A stretch of DNA of 6,625 nt from an uncultured Lachnospiraceae bacterium (lineage in GTDB: Bacteria > Bacillota > Clostridia > Lachnospirales > Lachnospiraceae): the NCBI GenBank assembly GCA_905236545.1, contig CAJOQO010000310.1, positions 1 through 6,625 on the forward strand, read 5' to 3'. A model generated the notes under the pieces. That model ran no database searches. It was not told the origin of the DNA and was given only the letters and a program-made list of their open reading frames with translations. Shown in pieces: positions 1-6,268 of the stretch. The first letter of the stretch is position 1, and every line of letters begins with the position of its first letter. The position numbers and the translations under genes were made by a program.

Positions 1-1
1 G

Positions 2-60
2 GCCACAGGGGTTCCTGAGCGGCAGACTTTCGGGGGTCGGAGCGAAGGAACCCCTGTGGC
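2..60. repeat. Perfect 15-bp inverted repeat, 29-nt loop
   Basis: GCCACAGGGGTTCCT at 2-16 is exactly reverse-complementary to AGGAACCCCTGTGGC at 46-60, leaving a 29-nt loop. The core of the right arm, GAACCCCTG, occurs again at 93-101, so the left arm could pair with either copy. GAGCGGC is also repeated, at 17-23 and 78-84. No T-run follows, so it is not a standard intrinsic terminator. It may be a dispersed palindromic repeat, part of a structured RNA, or the remains of a small mobile element. The sequence alone does not decide. Confidence 0.7.
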
Positions 61-116
61 TGCCGACTGGTGATCAGGAGCGGCTTGAATCAGAACCCCT
101 GCGTCTGTCAGTGTAA
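3..116 (+). CDS. Possible 3' end of an upstream gene, product unknown
   Basis: The third forward frame is open from the window edge to a TAA at 114-116, giving 37 residues that end in ...ESEPLRLSV. No start is visible, so this could only be the C-terminal tail of a gene beginning outside the window. In favour: its third-position base use resembles the genes downstream, and a hairpin able to act as terminator begins 17 nt after the stop. Against: the region is GC-rich, so a 37-codon open run is not rare by chance, and a perfect 15-bp inverted repeat lies inside it, which is odd for coding DNA. I do not recognise the peptide. The stretch may instead be non-coding structured DNA. Confidence 0.27.
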   Translation, partial: PQGFLSGRLSGVGAKEPLWLPTGDQERLESEPLRLSV

Positions 117-132
117 CGGACGAGAACCGCGT

Positions 133-174
133 CCTTCCCGGATATGAGAATCTCATATCCAGGAAGGATATTTT
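133..174 (+). terminator. Long hairpin with short T tail, probable terminator
   Basis: CCTTCCCGGATATGAGA (133-149) pairs with TCTCATATCCAGGAAGG (151-167). There is a single C-A mismatch (139/161) and a one-base centre. ATATTTT follows at 168-174. The position, just after the possible upstream stop codon at 116, fits an intrinsic terminator. The T tail is short and interrupted, and the hairpin abuts the next promoter, so an operator role for its core is equally possible. Confidence 0.45.
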
Positions 175-185
175 CATGGTATAAT
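140..185 (+). promoter_or_regulatory. Extended -10 promoter with upstream 21-bp palindrome
   Basis: TGGTATAAT at 177-185 is a perfect extended -10 element (TGn plus TATAAT). No good -35 hexamer lies 16-18 bp upstream; that stretch falls in the right arm of a perfect palindrome at 140-160 (10-bp arms beginning GGATATGAGA around a central A). With a start site near 192, the palindrome centres near -42. That is where class II activators bind, and it would suit a promoter lacking a -35. This promoter most likely drives the GH3 hexosaminidase and the c-di-GMP gene behind it. The promoter call is fairly secure; the operator role is inference. Confidence 0.6.
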
Positions 186-327
186 ACAATTACTGCGTCA
201 AAGGCATGACCTCCACGCAGGCTTGCCTGTGGCAGAGGGAAAGGGGACTGGCGCTGAAATCATACTATTATCCGGGTCAGGATTTCGATCCATGACAGTA
301 CAACATGTGAAAAGAAAGGGAGCAGAT
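186..327 (+). other. 5' leader of the GH3 gene
   Basis: About 135 nt separate the predicted start site (near 192) from the chosen start codon. A small hairpin lies at 213-232: CAGG pairs with CCTG across a CTTG tetraloop, with weaker flanking pairs. It is too weak for a terminator and has no T-run. I see no riboswitch consensus that I recognise. The GH3 frame is open back to a TTG at 223, but the peptide before residue 1 looks untranslated: no good ribosome site precedes 223 or the ATG at 292. Confidence 0.4.
317..322 (+). promoter_or_regulatory. Ribosome binding site that fixes the GH3 start
   Basis: AGGGAG lies 5 nt before ATG 328. The in-frame alternatives TTG 223 and ATG 292 lack a comparable site. 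Only the start at 328 places a signal peptide at the very N-terminus. Confidence 0.75.
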
Positions 328-2355
328 ATGAGAAACTGGATGAAATACATGGCGCTTTGCGCTGCCTGCGTAATGGCATTGCAGACGGCTGCGCTGGCCG
401 GCGAGACGGAATCATCCGCTCAGAACACCGGAACTGCTGAGGAGGCATTGGAACCGGAACAGATTCTGGCCTCAATGACGATGGATGAGAAAATCTCGCA
501 GATGATCATCCCGGCGATCAGAACCTGGGATGGAGAGAATGTAACGGATCTGAATGTGGTGCCTGAACTACAGGAGGCGCTGAAGAAGCACCAGTACGGC
601 GGAGTCATCCTTTTCGAACAGAATGTGACAGGAACCGAGCAGGTGGTAAGACTCGTCAGTGATCTTCAGGAAAACAATCTGGAAATGGAGGATGTGAGCT
701 GCCATATTCCTTACCTTACACCTGTGGATGAGGAAGGCGGGATCGTCGCGAGACTGAACACCGGCACAAGGATGAACGGCAGCATGGCGATCGGCGCGAC
801 AGGAGATGCTGCCAGGGACAATGCGGAGCAGACCGGTTCGATCATCGGGGAGGAGCTGGCGGCAACCGGCTTCAATGTTGACTTTGCGCCCGTGGTTGAT
901 GTGAACAGCAATCCTGCCAATCCTGTGATCGGAACCAGATCGTTCTCGGATGATCTGGAGACAGTCTCCGAGCTTGCCTCCGCCTATGCGGAGGGCCTTG
1001 CCGACAATCATATTATCGCGACCTACAAGCATTTCCCCGGACATGGGGATACCGGAACCGACAGTCACATCGGAACCGCTACGGTGCAGAAAACCTATGA
1101 GGAGCTGAAAAAGAGCGATCTGGTTCCCTTCCAGTCAGTGATTGACAACGGAGCGGACATGATCATGACCGCTCATATTACACTGCCTGAGATCGACGAT
1201 GAAGAAGTATTCGGCGACGGGAAAACAAAAGGCTATTATCCGGCGACCATGTCGAAGAAGCTGATCACGGAGATCCTGCGCGGGGATATGGGTTTTGACG
1301 GCGTGGTAGTTACGGATGCGTTGGAGATGGCCGCGATCAGGACGGCAAAGCTGGTGCCCGGTGAGGAAGGATCCGTGGAATACGGGATCGGGATCGGAGA
1401 AAAGGTGATCAACGCAGGCGCTGATATTCTTCTGATTCCGACAGATTTTCAGACAAAGGATTCCGTAGTCTTTTATGATGACTATATTTCCGGTCTGGAA
1501 TCGAAGGTTAAGGACGGAACCATCCCTGAGGAGAGGATCGATGAGAGTGTCCTGAGAATCCTGAACCTGAAGGACGAATATGGGATTCTGGATCCGGAAA
1601 ATGTCATAGAAGACCAGGACGAAGCAGTGGAAAACGCGAAGGAAGTCCTTGGCTCCGATGCGCATCACGATGTGGAGATGGAGATCGCCAGACAGGCAAT
1701 CACGATGGTCCGCAATGAGGATGATCTGCTCCCGCTTCAGAGCGATCTCGGCAGAATCGTGGTTCTGGGAAGAATGAGCGGAGAGGAGACGACGATCAAT
1801 TATGCGCTCAGCAACCTTCGCGATGCGGGAATGATCGGAGAGGACACGGAGATTACCGTAGACTACTATTACAAAGCGGAAGAGGGCGGCTCGTACAGCT
1901 TCAACTATCCGGATGAGGTCAGGGAGGCTGTCGGAAAGGCGGATGCCGTCATCATGCTGTCCTGCACCTATGGATCATCGGTGCTGGATAAAACTGCTGT
2001 TCAGTATAACGCGATTCATACCGTACTGGAAGATACCCATGCGGCGGGAGGCGCATTTATCCTGCTCAGCGATAACCTGCCCTATGACGCGTCCAGGTAC
2101 CAGGATGCCGACGCGATCGTACTGGCCTACATGGCTTCAGGCCTGGCACTGGATCCGGCAAAGCCGTCTGATCCCGCGCAGGACCGCAAAGCCTATAACG
2201 CCAATGTGATCGCTGCCTTTGATACGATCTTTGGCGCCAATGAGTGTACCGGAACGCTTCCGGTGAATGTTCCCGAGATTGAGGAAGATGCTGAAGGAAA
2301 GGTAACCTATTCCGATAAGGTGCTGTACGAGAGAGGCTTTGGCATCATCAATTAA
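328..2355 (+). CDS. nagZ: Secreted GH3 beta-N-acetylhexosaminidase, NagZ type
   Basis: 675 residues. This glycoside hydrolase family 3 enzyme should release terminal beta-linked GlcNAc from peptidoglycan fragments or other glycans outside the membrane. Residues 1-24 form a Sec signal peptide: basic start, hydrophobic core, AxA-type cut after ALA24. The catalytic barrel spans about 45-400. It has DEEGG at 134-138 in the substrate-binding loop, the IGTRSF loop (R204), and the NagZ signature KHFPGHGDTGTDSH at 234-247. In this subgroup His247 of the Asp-His dyad is the acid/base and Asp330 in VVVTDALEM is the nucleophile. All key residues are intact. Residues about 430-675 form a C-terminal alpha/beta domain, so the layout resembles the two-domain secreted Gram-positive enzymes such as B. 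subtilis NagZ/YbbD, not the short cytoplasmic Gram-negative form. There is no proper lipobox. The next gene follows after 48 nt. Family call is strong; the natural substrate is inferred. Confidence 0.93.
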   Translation: MRNWMKYMALCAACVMALQTAALAGETESSAQNTGTAEEALEPEQILASMTMDEKISQMIIPAIRTWDGENVTDLNVVPELQEALKKHQYGGVILFEQNVTGTEQVVRLVSDLQENNLEMEDVSCHIPYLTPVDEEGGIVARLNTGTRMNGSMAIGATGDAARDNAEQTGSIIGEELAATGFNVDFAPVVDVNSNPANPVIGTRSFSDDLETVSELASAYAEGLADNHIIATYKHFPGHGDTGTDSHIGTATVQKTYEELKKSDLVPFQSVIDNGADMIMTAHITLPEIDDEEVFGDGKTKGYYPATMSKKLITEILRGDMGFDGVVVTDALEMAAIRTAKLVPGEEGSVEYGIGIGEKVINAGADILLIPTDFQTKDSVVFYDDYISGLESKVKDGTIPEERIDESVLRILNLKDEYGILDPENVIEDQDEAVENAKEVLGSDAHHDVEMEIARQAITMVRNEDDLLPLQSDLGRIVVLGRMSGEETTINYALSNLRDAGMIGEDTEITVDYYYKAEEGGSYSFNYPDEVREAVGKADAVIMLSCTYGSSVLDKTAVQYNAIHTVLEDTHAAGGAFILLSDNLPYDASRYQDADAIVLAYMASGLALDPAKPSDPAQDRKAYNANVIAAFDTIFGANECTGTLPVNVPEIEEDAEGKVTYSDKVLYERGFGIIN

Positions 2356-2390
2356 GAGTGATGCTGAAACAGATCCTTAACGGCTCAGTT

Positions 2391-2395
2391 GGGAG
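2391..2395 (+). promoter_or_regulatory. Ribosome binding site of the EAL gene
   Basis: GGGAG is followed 8 nt later by ATG 2404. The frame is open to a TTG at 2389, but that codon overlaps the ribosome site itself, so ATG 2404 is the start. No promoter or terminator is visible in the 48-nt gap after the GH3 stop, which supports co-transcription. Confidence 0.75.
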
Positions 2396-2403
2396 AAAGA
2401 CGG

Positions 2404-4416
2404 ATGAATGAGACACAGATCTCCATGGAGGAGCTTACGCAGATCCTCGAAAGGGAGAAGACGGAATATGACATAGCAAGAATCGTGAATCCGTACGCGT
2501 GCAGCACGATGCGTTTCAAAGACGGCACGATGACAGCGGAGGGAACATGCCACCATATCTGGAAGCATGACCACCGCTGCAGCAACTGCTTTTCCAGGCG
2601 CGCGTGTATCCAGCACAAGGTTCTCTACAAAACCGAGGTGATGGAGGGAAAGTCCTACCGCATCAAATCAACACCGTACCGTGTGAAGACGGAGACGGGA
2701 GAGGTTCGCAATTATGTGATCGAATCGGTCAGGATCTGCGAGCTTTCCAGGGAGACCGTAAACTCGAATATCCGTACTGACCTGAAGCATGAAGCGACAG
2801 ATTATGTGTTCAATGAAGCCATGACCGGCGTGATCCGCATGGACGCGGATCACAACGTCGTTTTCGCGAACCGTCAGGCAAAAAAGATGATCCTGAGGGG
2901 AGGTGAGCAGGAGTCATTTCTGCTGCGCACCATCGTGACAAACTGGCTGGAAGGGCGTCAGGACAGGAACGCCGAATCGCTGCTTTTTACGCAGCGGTAT
3001 GAATATGATCACAAAGACTATTTCTTTGATATCCAGCTGATCCCGTTTGAAAATACAAACGGGATGGAGCTGCTGATCATTCTTCACGAGCATACGGACG
3101 AGGAGGCGGACCGGATCGCGAATGCGCGGGATAAGGATCCGCTGACCGGACTGTACAATGGAACCGGGTTCTATGTCGCGATGGAGCGGATCCTTCGCGA
3201 TAACCCGGATAAGCAATACATCCATCTGCGGCTGAATGTGCGCAATTTTACCGTGATCAACAGCGTGTTCGGCACCCGTACGGGAGACGCGCTGCTGATG
3301 CGGCTTGGAGAGCTGCTCGGCCGCATGACGGAGGAGACAGGATGTGCGTGTCATTTTCACAGTGACCAGTTCGGCCTGCTGATGGAGAATGATTACTTTG
3401 ATTCCTCCAAGCTGGAACTGGATCTTGGACAGATCAAGTCGGATACGGACAGTGAAAACTTCGGACTGCTGTTTCAGGTTGGAATCTACCGGATCGAAGA
3501 TCATTCGATGGAGCCGGAGGTGATCTGCGACCGGGCCAGTATGGCGCTTCGTCACACGAAAGCCAGCGGAGAGGTAATATCGACTGCTGTCTATCACGAT
3601 GACATGACGGTGCAGGCCCTGACGGACAACCAGCTGGTCTCGCGGTTTGAGCGCGCGATCGCCAGGGACGAGTTCCACATGTTCCTTCAGCCCCAGACAG
3701 ACGTGGAGGGGAATGTGAAGAGTGCGGAGGCGCTCGCCAGGTGGATCCGGAGCGATGAGGGCGTTATCGCTCCGGTGCTGTTTATCCCGGGACTCGAGAA
3801 AAACGGTATGATCTACCGGATGGACAGGGTGATCTGGGAGAAAGCCGCCCGCCAGCTGAAGGCGTGGAAGGGAACGGAGTTTCAGGATATTTCGATCTCG
3901 GTCAATATCTCTCCGATTGACATCACACTGATCGATATCGTGGACTGCTTTGAAAAACTGACCGGAAAATATGAGATCGATCCCGGGATGCTGAACATCG
4001 AGATCACGGAGACCGCGATGGTCAACAATCCGGACAGGCTTCTGCATATCGTGGATCAGCTTCACCGCAGAGGCTTTCATGTGGAGATCGATGACTTCGG
4101 AAGCGGTTATTCTTCCCTGAAGATGCTCAAGGATCTTAACGCGGACGTGCTGAAGATCGACCGCGGATTCCTGCAGCATACCGTTCACGAGCGGAAGATG
4201 AAAACGATCCTCTCATCCATTATCCAGATGGCGCACGCGCTCGGCATGCATGTGATCACCGAGGGCGTGGAGACGCAGGAGATGGTCGATATGATCTATC
4301 AGATGGGCTGCCATACCTTCCAGGGATTCTTTTTTTCCAGGCCGCTCCCGGTGGATGAGTTCGAGGAGAAGTACGCAGAACAGCTGTCAGGGCGCTTCCC
4401 CCATAATGGCAGATGA
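2404..4416 (+). CDS. c-di-GMP phosphodiesterase: Cys-rich PAS-like, PAS, degenerate GGDEF, EAL
   Basis: 670 residues, with no signal peptide or membrane segment, so cytoplasmic. Residues about 15-115 form a PAS-like module with a Cys/His cluster: C33, C49, H50, C59, C62 and C68 (RCSNC at 58-62). A second PAS-like domain follows at about 130-230. The GGDEF domain starts at DPLTGLYN (245-252) but is degenerate: the signature is HSDQF (319-323), and the usual DxD aspartates are N278 and R280. Cyclase activity is therefore unlikely. The EAL domain, about 410-660, keeps the full catalytic set: E442 (EALARW), N501, E533, D563/D564 (DDFG), K584, E620 and Q640. It should hydrolyse c-di-GMP to pGpG. 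In known proteins of this layout an inactive GGDEF domain can act as a GTP-sensing regulator of EAL; that is possible here. The Cys cluster suggests redox, metal or Fe-S sensing, which is inference. Probably in an operon with the upstream hexosaminidase. Confidence 0.93.
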   Translation: MNETQISMEELTQILEREKTEYDIARIVNPYACSTMRFKDGTMTAEGTCHHIWKHDHRCSNCFSRRACIQHKVLYKTEVMEGKSYRIKSTPYRVKTETGEVRNYVIESVRICELSRETVNSNIRTDLKHEATDYVFNEAMTGVIRMDADHNVVFANRQAKKMILRGGEQESFLLRTIVTNWLEGRQDRNAESLLFTQRYEYDHKDYFFDIQLIPFENTNGMELLIILHEHTDEEADRIANARDKDPLTGLYNGTGFYVAMERILRDNPDKQYIHLRLNVRNFTVINSVFGTRTGDALLMRLGELLGRMTEETGCACHFHSDQFGLLMENDYFDSSKLELDLGQIKSDTDSENFGLLFQVGIYRIEDHSMEPEVICDRASMALRHTKASGEVISTAVYHDDMTVQALTDNQLVSRFERAIARDEFHMFLQPQTDVEGNVKSAEALARWIRSDEGVIAPVLFIPGLEKNGMIYRMDRVIWEKAARQLKAWKGTEFQDISISVNISPIDITLIDIVDCFEKLTGKYEIDPGMLNIEITETAMVNNPDRLLHIVDQLHRRGFHVEIDDFGSGYSSLKMLKDLNADVLKIDRGFLQHTVHERKMKTILSSIIQMAHALGMHVITEGVETQEMVDMIYQMGCHTFQGFFFSRPLPVDEFEEKYAEQLSGRFPHNGR

Positions 4417-4458
4417 CAGGGACACAGGCGCTTTGACCAACAGAGCTGCGATCAGAAC

Positions 4459-4500
4459 CGCAGAAAAAGAGGGCAGTCATAACTGCCCTCTTTTTCTGCG
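4459..4500 (+). terminator. Strong intrinsic terminator after the EAL gene
   Basis: A perfect 19-bp stem pairs 4459-4477 with 4482-4500 around a CATA loop. The arms contain an A5 tract and a matching T5 tract, so the structure could also stop transcription from the opposite strand. It lies 42 nt after the EAL stop and closes the two-gene unit. Confidence 0.93.
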
Positions 4501-4591
4501 TCTCAAACAGCGGATCTGTCAGGTACACTTGCTATGACAGTCAAAAGCGCCGGGAAACAGGTGTTTATGGAAATATGGATATGTGACATGG
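4501..4591. other. Intergenic stretch upstream of the metY control region
   Basis: No gene or RNA is recognised between the terminator and the metY control region. The only structure seen is a short inverted pair, CTGTCA at 4516-4521 and TGACAG at 4535-4540, with a 13-nt loop. It is too weak to name. Confidence 0.4.
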
Positions 4592-4616
4592 CAGTTATAG
4601 GTTCAACATATAACTG
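4592..4616. promoter_or_regulatory. Candidate LysR-type operator upstream of metY
   Basis: CAGTTATA (4592-4599) and TATAACTG (4609-4616) form a perfect 8-bp dyad around 9 nt. T4598 and A4610 give the T-N11-A geometry of LysR-type boxes. The centre, 4604, falls near -66 from the predicted metY start site, the usual recognition-site position for that family. LysR-type regulators commonly control sulfur amino acid genes. The dyad is directly visible; the regulator's identity is inference. Confidence 0.5.
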
Positions 4617-4634
4617 GTAATAAGAATCATAAAA

Positions 4635-4663
4635 TTGACAGAAGAGAGTTTATGCTGTACATT
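4635..4663 (+). promoter_or_regulatory. metY promoter
   Basis: A consensus -35, TTGACA (4635-4640), is followed after 17 bp by TACATT (4658-4663), a 4/6 match to the -10. The start site should be near 4670, leaving a leader of about 40 nt. A perfect -35 with a weak -10 suits a regulated promoter. The leader is too short for a SAM riboswitch or T-box. Confidence 0.7.
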
Positions 4664-4680
4664 CCTACCATACAGATAGG
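4664..4680. promoter_or_regulatory. Candidate repressor dyad over the metY start site
   Basis: CCTACC at 4664-4669 and GATAGG at 4675-4680 form an imperfect dyad (5 of 6 pairs) centred on 4672, directly after the -10. A protein bound here would block initiation. Rrf2-family repressors such as CymR act on cysteine and sulfur genes in Firmicutes, but I cannot match this dyad to a specific consensus. Confidence 0.3.
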
Positions 4681-4694
4681 TAATAAAATGTATC

Positions 4695-4702
4695 GGAAGG
4701 AG
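4695..4702 (+). promoter_or_regulatory. metY ribosome binding site
   Basis: GGAAGGAG lies 6 nt before ATG 4709. It excludes the in-frame ATG at 4688, which lies upstream of this site, and an earlier in-frame TTG/ATG-region start near 4652. Confidence 0.85.
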
Positions 4703-4708
4703 AAAGGT

Positions 4709-6004
4709 ATGAGCGAACATCAATTCAAGTTTGAAACCCTCCAGCTTCATGTCGGGCAGGAGCATCCGGATCCGGCGACAGACGCCAGGGCGGTGCCCAT
4801 CTACCAGACAACCTCTTATGTGTTTCACAGCGCGCAGCATGCGGCTGACCGTTTTGCCCTGAAGGATGCAGGCAATATCTACGGAAGGCTGACCAATTCC
4901 ACCCAGGGTGTTCTGGAAGAGCGTATCGCAGCCCTGGAGGGCGGAGTCGGCGCCCTGGCGGTTTCGGCAGGAGCGGCTGCGGTGACATATTCGATTCTGG
5001 CGCTGGCCGGAGCCGGAGAGCATGTAGTAGCGCAGAACACCATCTACGGCGGAAGCTACAACCTGCTGGATCAGACACTTCCAGGCTACGGCATCCGCAC
5101 TACATTTGTGGATGTTCATGATCTGGCGGCGGTCGAAGCCGCGGTCGAGGAGAAGACCAGGGCGATCTTCATCGAGACTCTGGGCAATCCGAATTCTGAT
5201 ATTCCGGATATCGATGCCCTTGCGCAGATCGCGCACAGCCATAAGATCCCACTTATCATAGACAATACCTTCGGAACACCGTACGCGATCAGACCGATCG
5301 AACACGGCGCTGATATCGTCGTGCATTCCGCCACCAAGTTTATCGGCGGACACGGCACTACGCTGGGCGGAATCATCGTTGACAGCGGGAAGTTCGACTG
5401 GAGCCAATCCGGGAAGTTCCCACAGTTTACAGAACCCAACGCCAGCTATCACGGCGTTTCCTTCGTTCAGGCGGCAGGCCCGGCAGCTTATGTAACATAT
5501 ATCCGGGCGATCCTGCTTCGTGATACAGGATCCGCCATCTCTCCGTTCAACGCTTTTCTGCTTCTCCAGGGACTGGAAACTTTGTCGCTTCGCCTGGAAC
5601 GGCACGCGGAAAACACGAAGAAGGTTGTTGAATATCTTGCATCCCATCCGCAGGTGGAAGAGGTCAGTCATCCCTCCCTCCCTGACCATCCGGATCATGC
5701 GCTGTATGAGAAGTATTTCCCGAACGGCGGGGCTTCTATCTTCACCTTCCGCATCAAGGGCGGAAAAGAAGAGGCATATGCATTTATCGATGGTCTGAAG
5801 ATCTTTTCCCTTCTTGCGAATGTGGCGGATGTCAAGAGCCTGGTGATCCATCCATACGATACCACGCATGCGGAGATGTCTCCGGAGCAGCTGGAAGCGG
5901 CCGGCATCTATCAGAATACGATCCGCCTGTCGATCGGTACAGAGCACATCGATGATATTATCTGGGATCTGGAGCAGGGCTTTGCGGCAGCCGCGAAGCT
6001 GTGA
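4709..6004 (+). CDS. metY: O-acetylhomoserine sulfhydrylase (MetY)
   Basis: 431 residues, the normal size for the family, cytoplasmic and usually tetrameric. It converts O-acetyl-L-homoserine and sulfide to L-homocysteine and acetate, the direct sulfhydrylation route to methionine. It belongs to the Cys/Met-metabolism PLP-dependent fold-type I enzymes. Visible landmarks: Y58 and R60 (NIYGRLTN), which reach the cofactor phosphate of the partner subunit; Y113 (IYGGSY), which stacks on PLP; D185 (IDNTF), which pairs with the pyridine nitrogen; the Schiff-base lysine K210 in SATKFIGGHG; and R406 (IRLSIG), the likely substrate carboxylate ligand. The N-terminal start pattern and the SATKFIGGHG context favour MetY over cystathionine gamma-synthase or gamma-lyase, although exact substrate cannot be proved from sequence. 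The gene stands alone between its own promoter and terminator, and its promoter carries two dyads. No truncation or missing residue seen. Confidence 0.95.
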   Translation: MSEHQFKFETLQLHVGQEHPDPATDARAVPIYQTTSYVFHSAQHAADRFALKDAGNIYGRLTNSTQGVLEERIAALEGGVGALAVSAGAAAVTYSILALAGAGEHVVAQNTIYGGSYNLLDQTLPGYGIRTTFVDVHDLAAVEAAVEEKTRAIFIETLGNPNSDIPDIDALAQIAHSHKIPLIIDNTFGTPYAIRPIEHGADIVVHSATKFIGGHGTTLGGIIVDSGKFDWSQSGKFPQFTEPNASYHGVSFVQAAGPAAYVTYIRAILLRDTGSAISPFNAFLLLQGLETLSLRLERHAENTKKVVEYLASHPQVEEVSHPSLPDHPDHALYEKYFPNGGASIFTFRIKGGKEEAYAFIDGLKIFSLLANVADVKSLVIHPYDTTHAEMSPEQLEAAGIYQNTIRLSIGTEHIDDIIWDLEQGFAAAAKL

Positions 6005-6055
6005 TGCCTGGCTGCAGGTGAAGCGAAACACTGTGACTGAAACGAGCGGTTTATC

Positions 6056-6084
6056 AGCACCGGATTTCCGGTGCTTCATTTTTT
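6056..6084 (+). terminator. Intrinsic terminator after metY
   Basis: AGCACCGGA (6056-6064) pairs perfectly with TCCGGTGCT (6067-6075), followed by TCATTTTTT. It begins 52 nt after the metY stop and separates metY from the next transcription unit. Confidence 0.88.
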
Positions 6085-6163
6085 GAAATGATTCAGCACC
6101 CCGTGGAATTGTTCATGATCCAGCCGGACAAGCCTGCTTATCTGACGAATCTCATTTTTTATT

Positions 6164-6187
6164 ATTGTGACGCAATTGTGATATACT
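6164..6187 (+). promoter_or_regulatory. Extended -10 promoter with tandem ATTGTGA repeats
   Basis: TGATATACT (6179-6187) is an extended -10: TGn plus TATACT, a 5/6 match. The -35 zone at 17-bp spacing is poor (TTATTA at about 6159-6164). The heptamer ATTGTGA occurs at 6164-6170 and again at 6175-6181, 11 bp apart, so both copies face the same side of the helix. They overlap the spacer and -10, suiting a repressor or a tandem-binding response regulator. The promoter should drive the membrane protein at 6269. Bases 6085-6163 upstream hold nothing recognisable. Confidence 0.55.
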
Positions 6188-6249
6188 GATTAAGGCTGGT
6201 ACTGTCAGGATGATATGACAGAGCTGTCTTTGCCGGTATCAGATGTGGA

Positions 6250-6260
6250 AGGAGGCAGGG
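6250..6260 (+). promoter_or_regulatory. Ribosome binding site of the membrane-protein gene
   Basis: AGGAGG (6250-6255) is 13 nt from ATG 6269, which is long. AGGG at 6257-6260 gives a normal 8-nt spacing. An in-frame TGA at 6263-6265 rules out any earlier start. AGGAGG is ideally placed (6 nt) for GTG 6262 in another frame, but that frame ends after 13 codons at TGA 6301-6303. Confidence 0.6.
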
Positions 6261-6268
6261 TGTGACAT

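Noticed and set aside
223..327. N-terminal extension of the GH3 protein from TTG 223 or ATG 292
   Set aside because: No good ribosome site precedes either codon, and the extension would bury the signal peptide that begins at ATG 328.
358..375. Lipoprotein signal (CAAC near residues 11-14) in the GH3 protein
   Set aside because: The -3 position is Cys, not Leu or a similar residue, and a better AxA-type cleavage site follows at residue 24.
2914..4188. 424-codon open frame on the minus strand opposite the EAL gene
   Set aside because: A shadow of the GGDEF/EAL coding frame: rich in His, Arg and Leu, with no domain signature and no ribosome site.
4384..4540. Recurring CTGTCA...TGACAG inverted pairs (4384/4414, 4516/4535, 6202/6216)
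   Set aside because: The gaps differ (24, 13 and 8 nt), one pair lies largely inside a CDS, and TGACAG is common in the window, so a shared operator is not supported.
4664..4708. SAM riboswitch or T-box in the metY leader
   Set aside because: The leader is only about 40 nt from the predicted start site, with no room for either structure and no matching conserved sequence.
4595..6079. 494-codon open frame on the minus strand opposite metY
   Set aside because: It lies antisense to a gene with every MetY family motif intact, its peptide has no recognisable domain, and its openness follows from the codon bias of the + strand gene.
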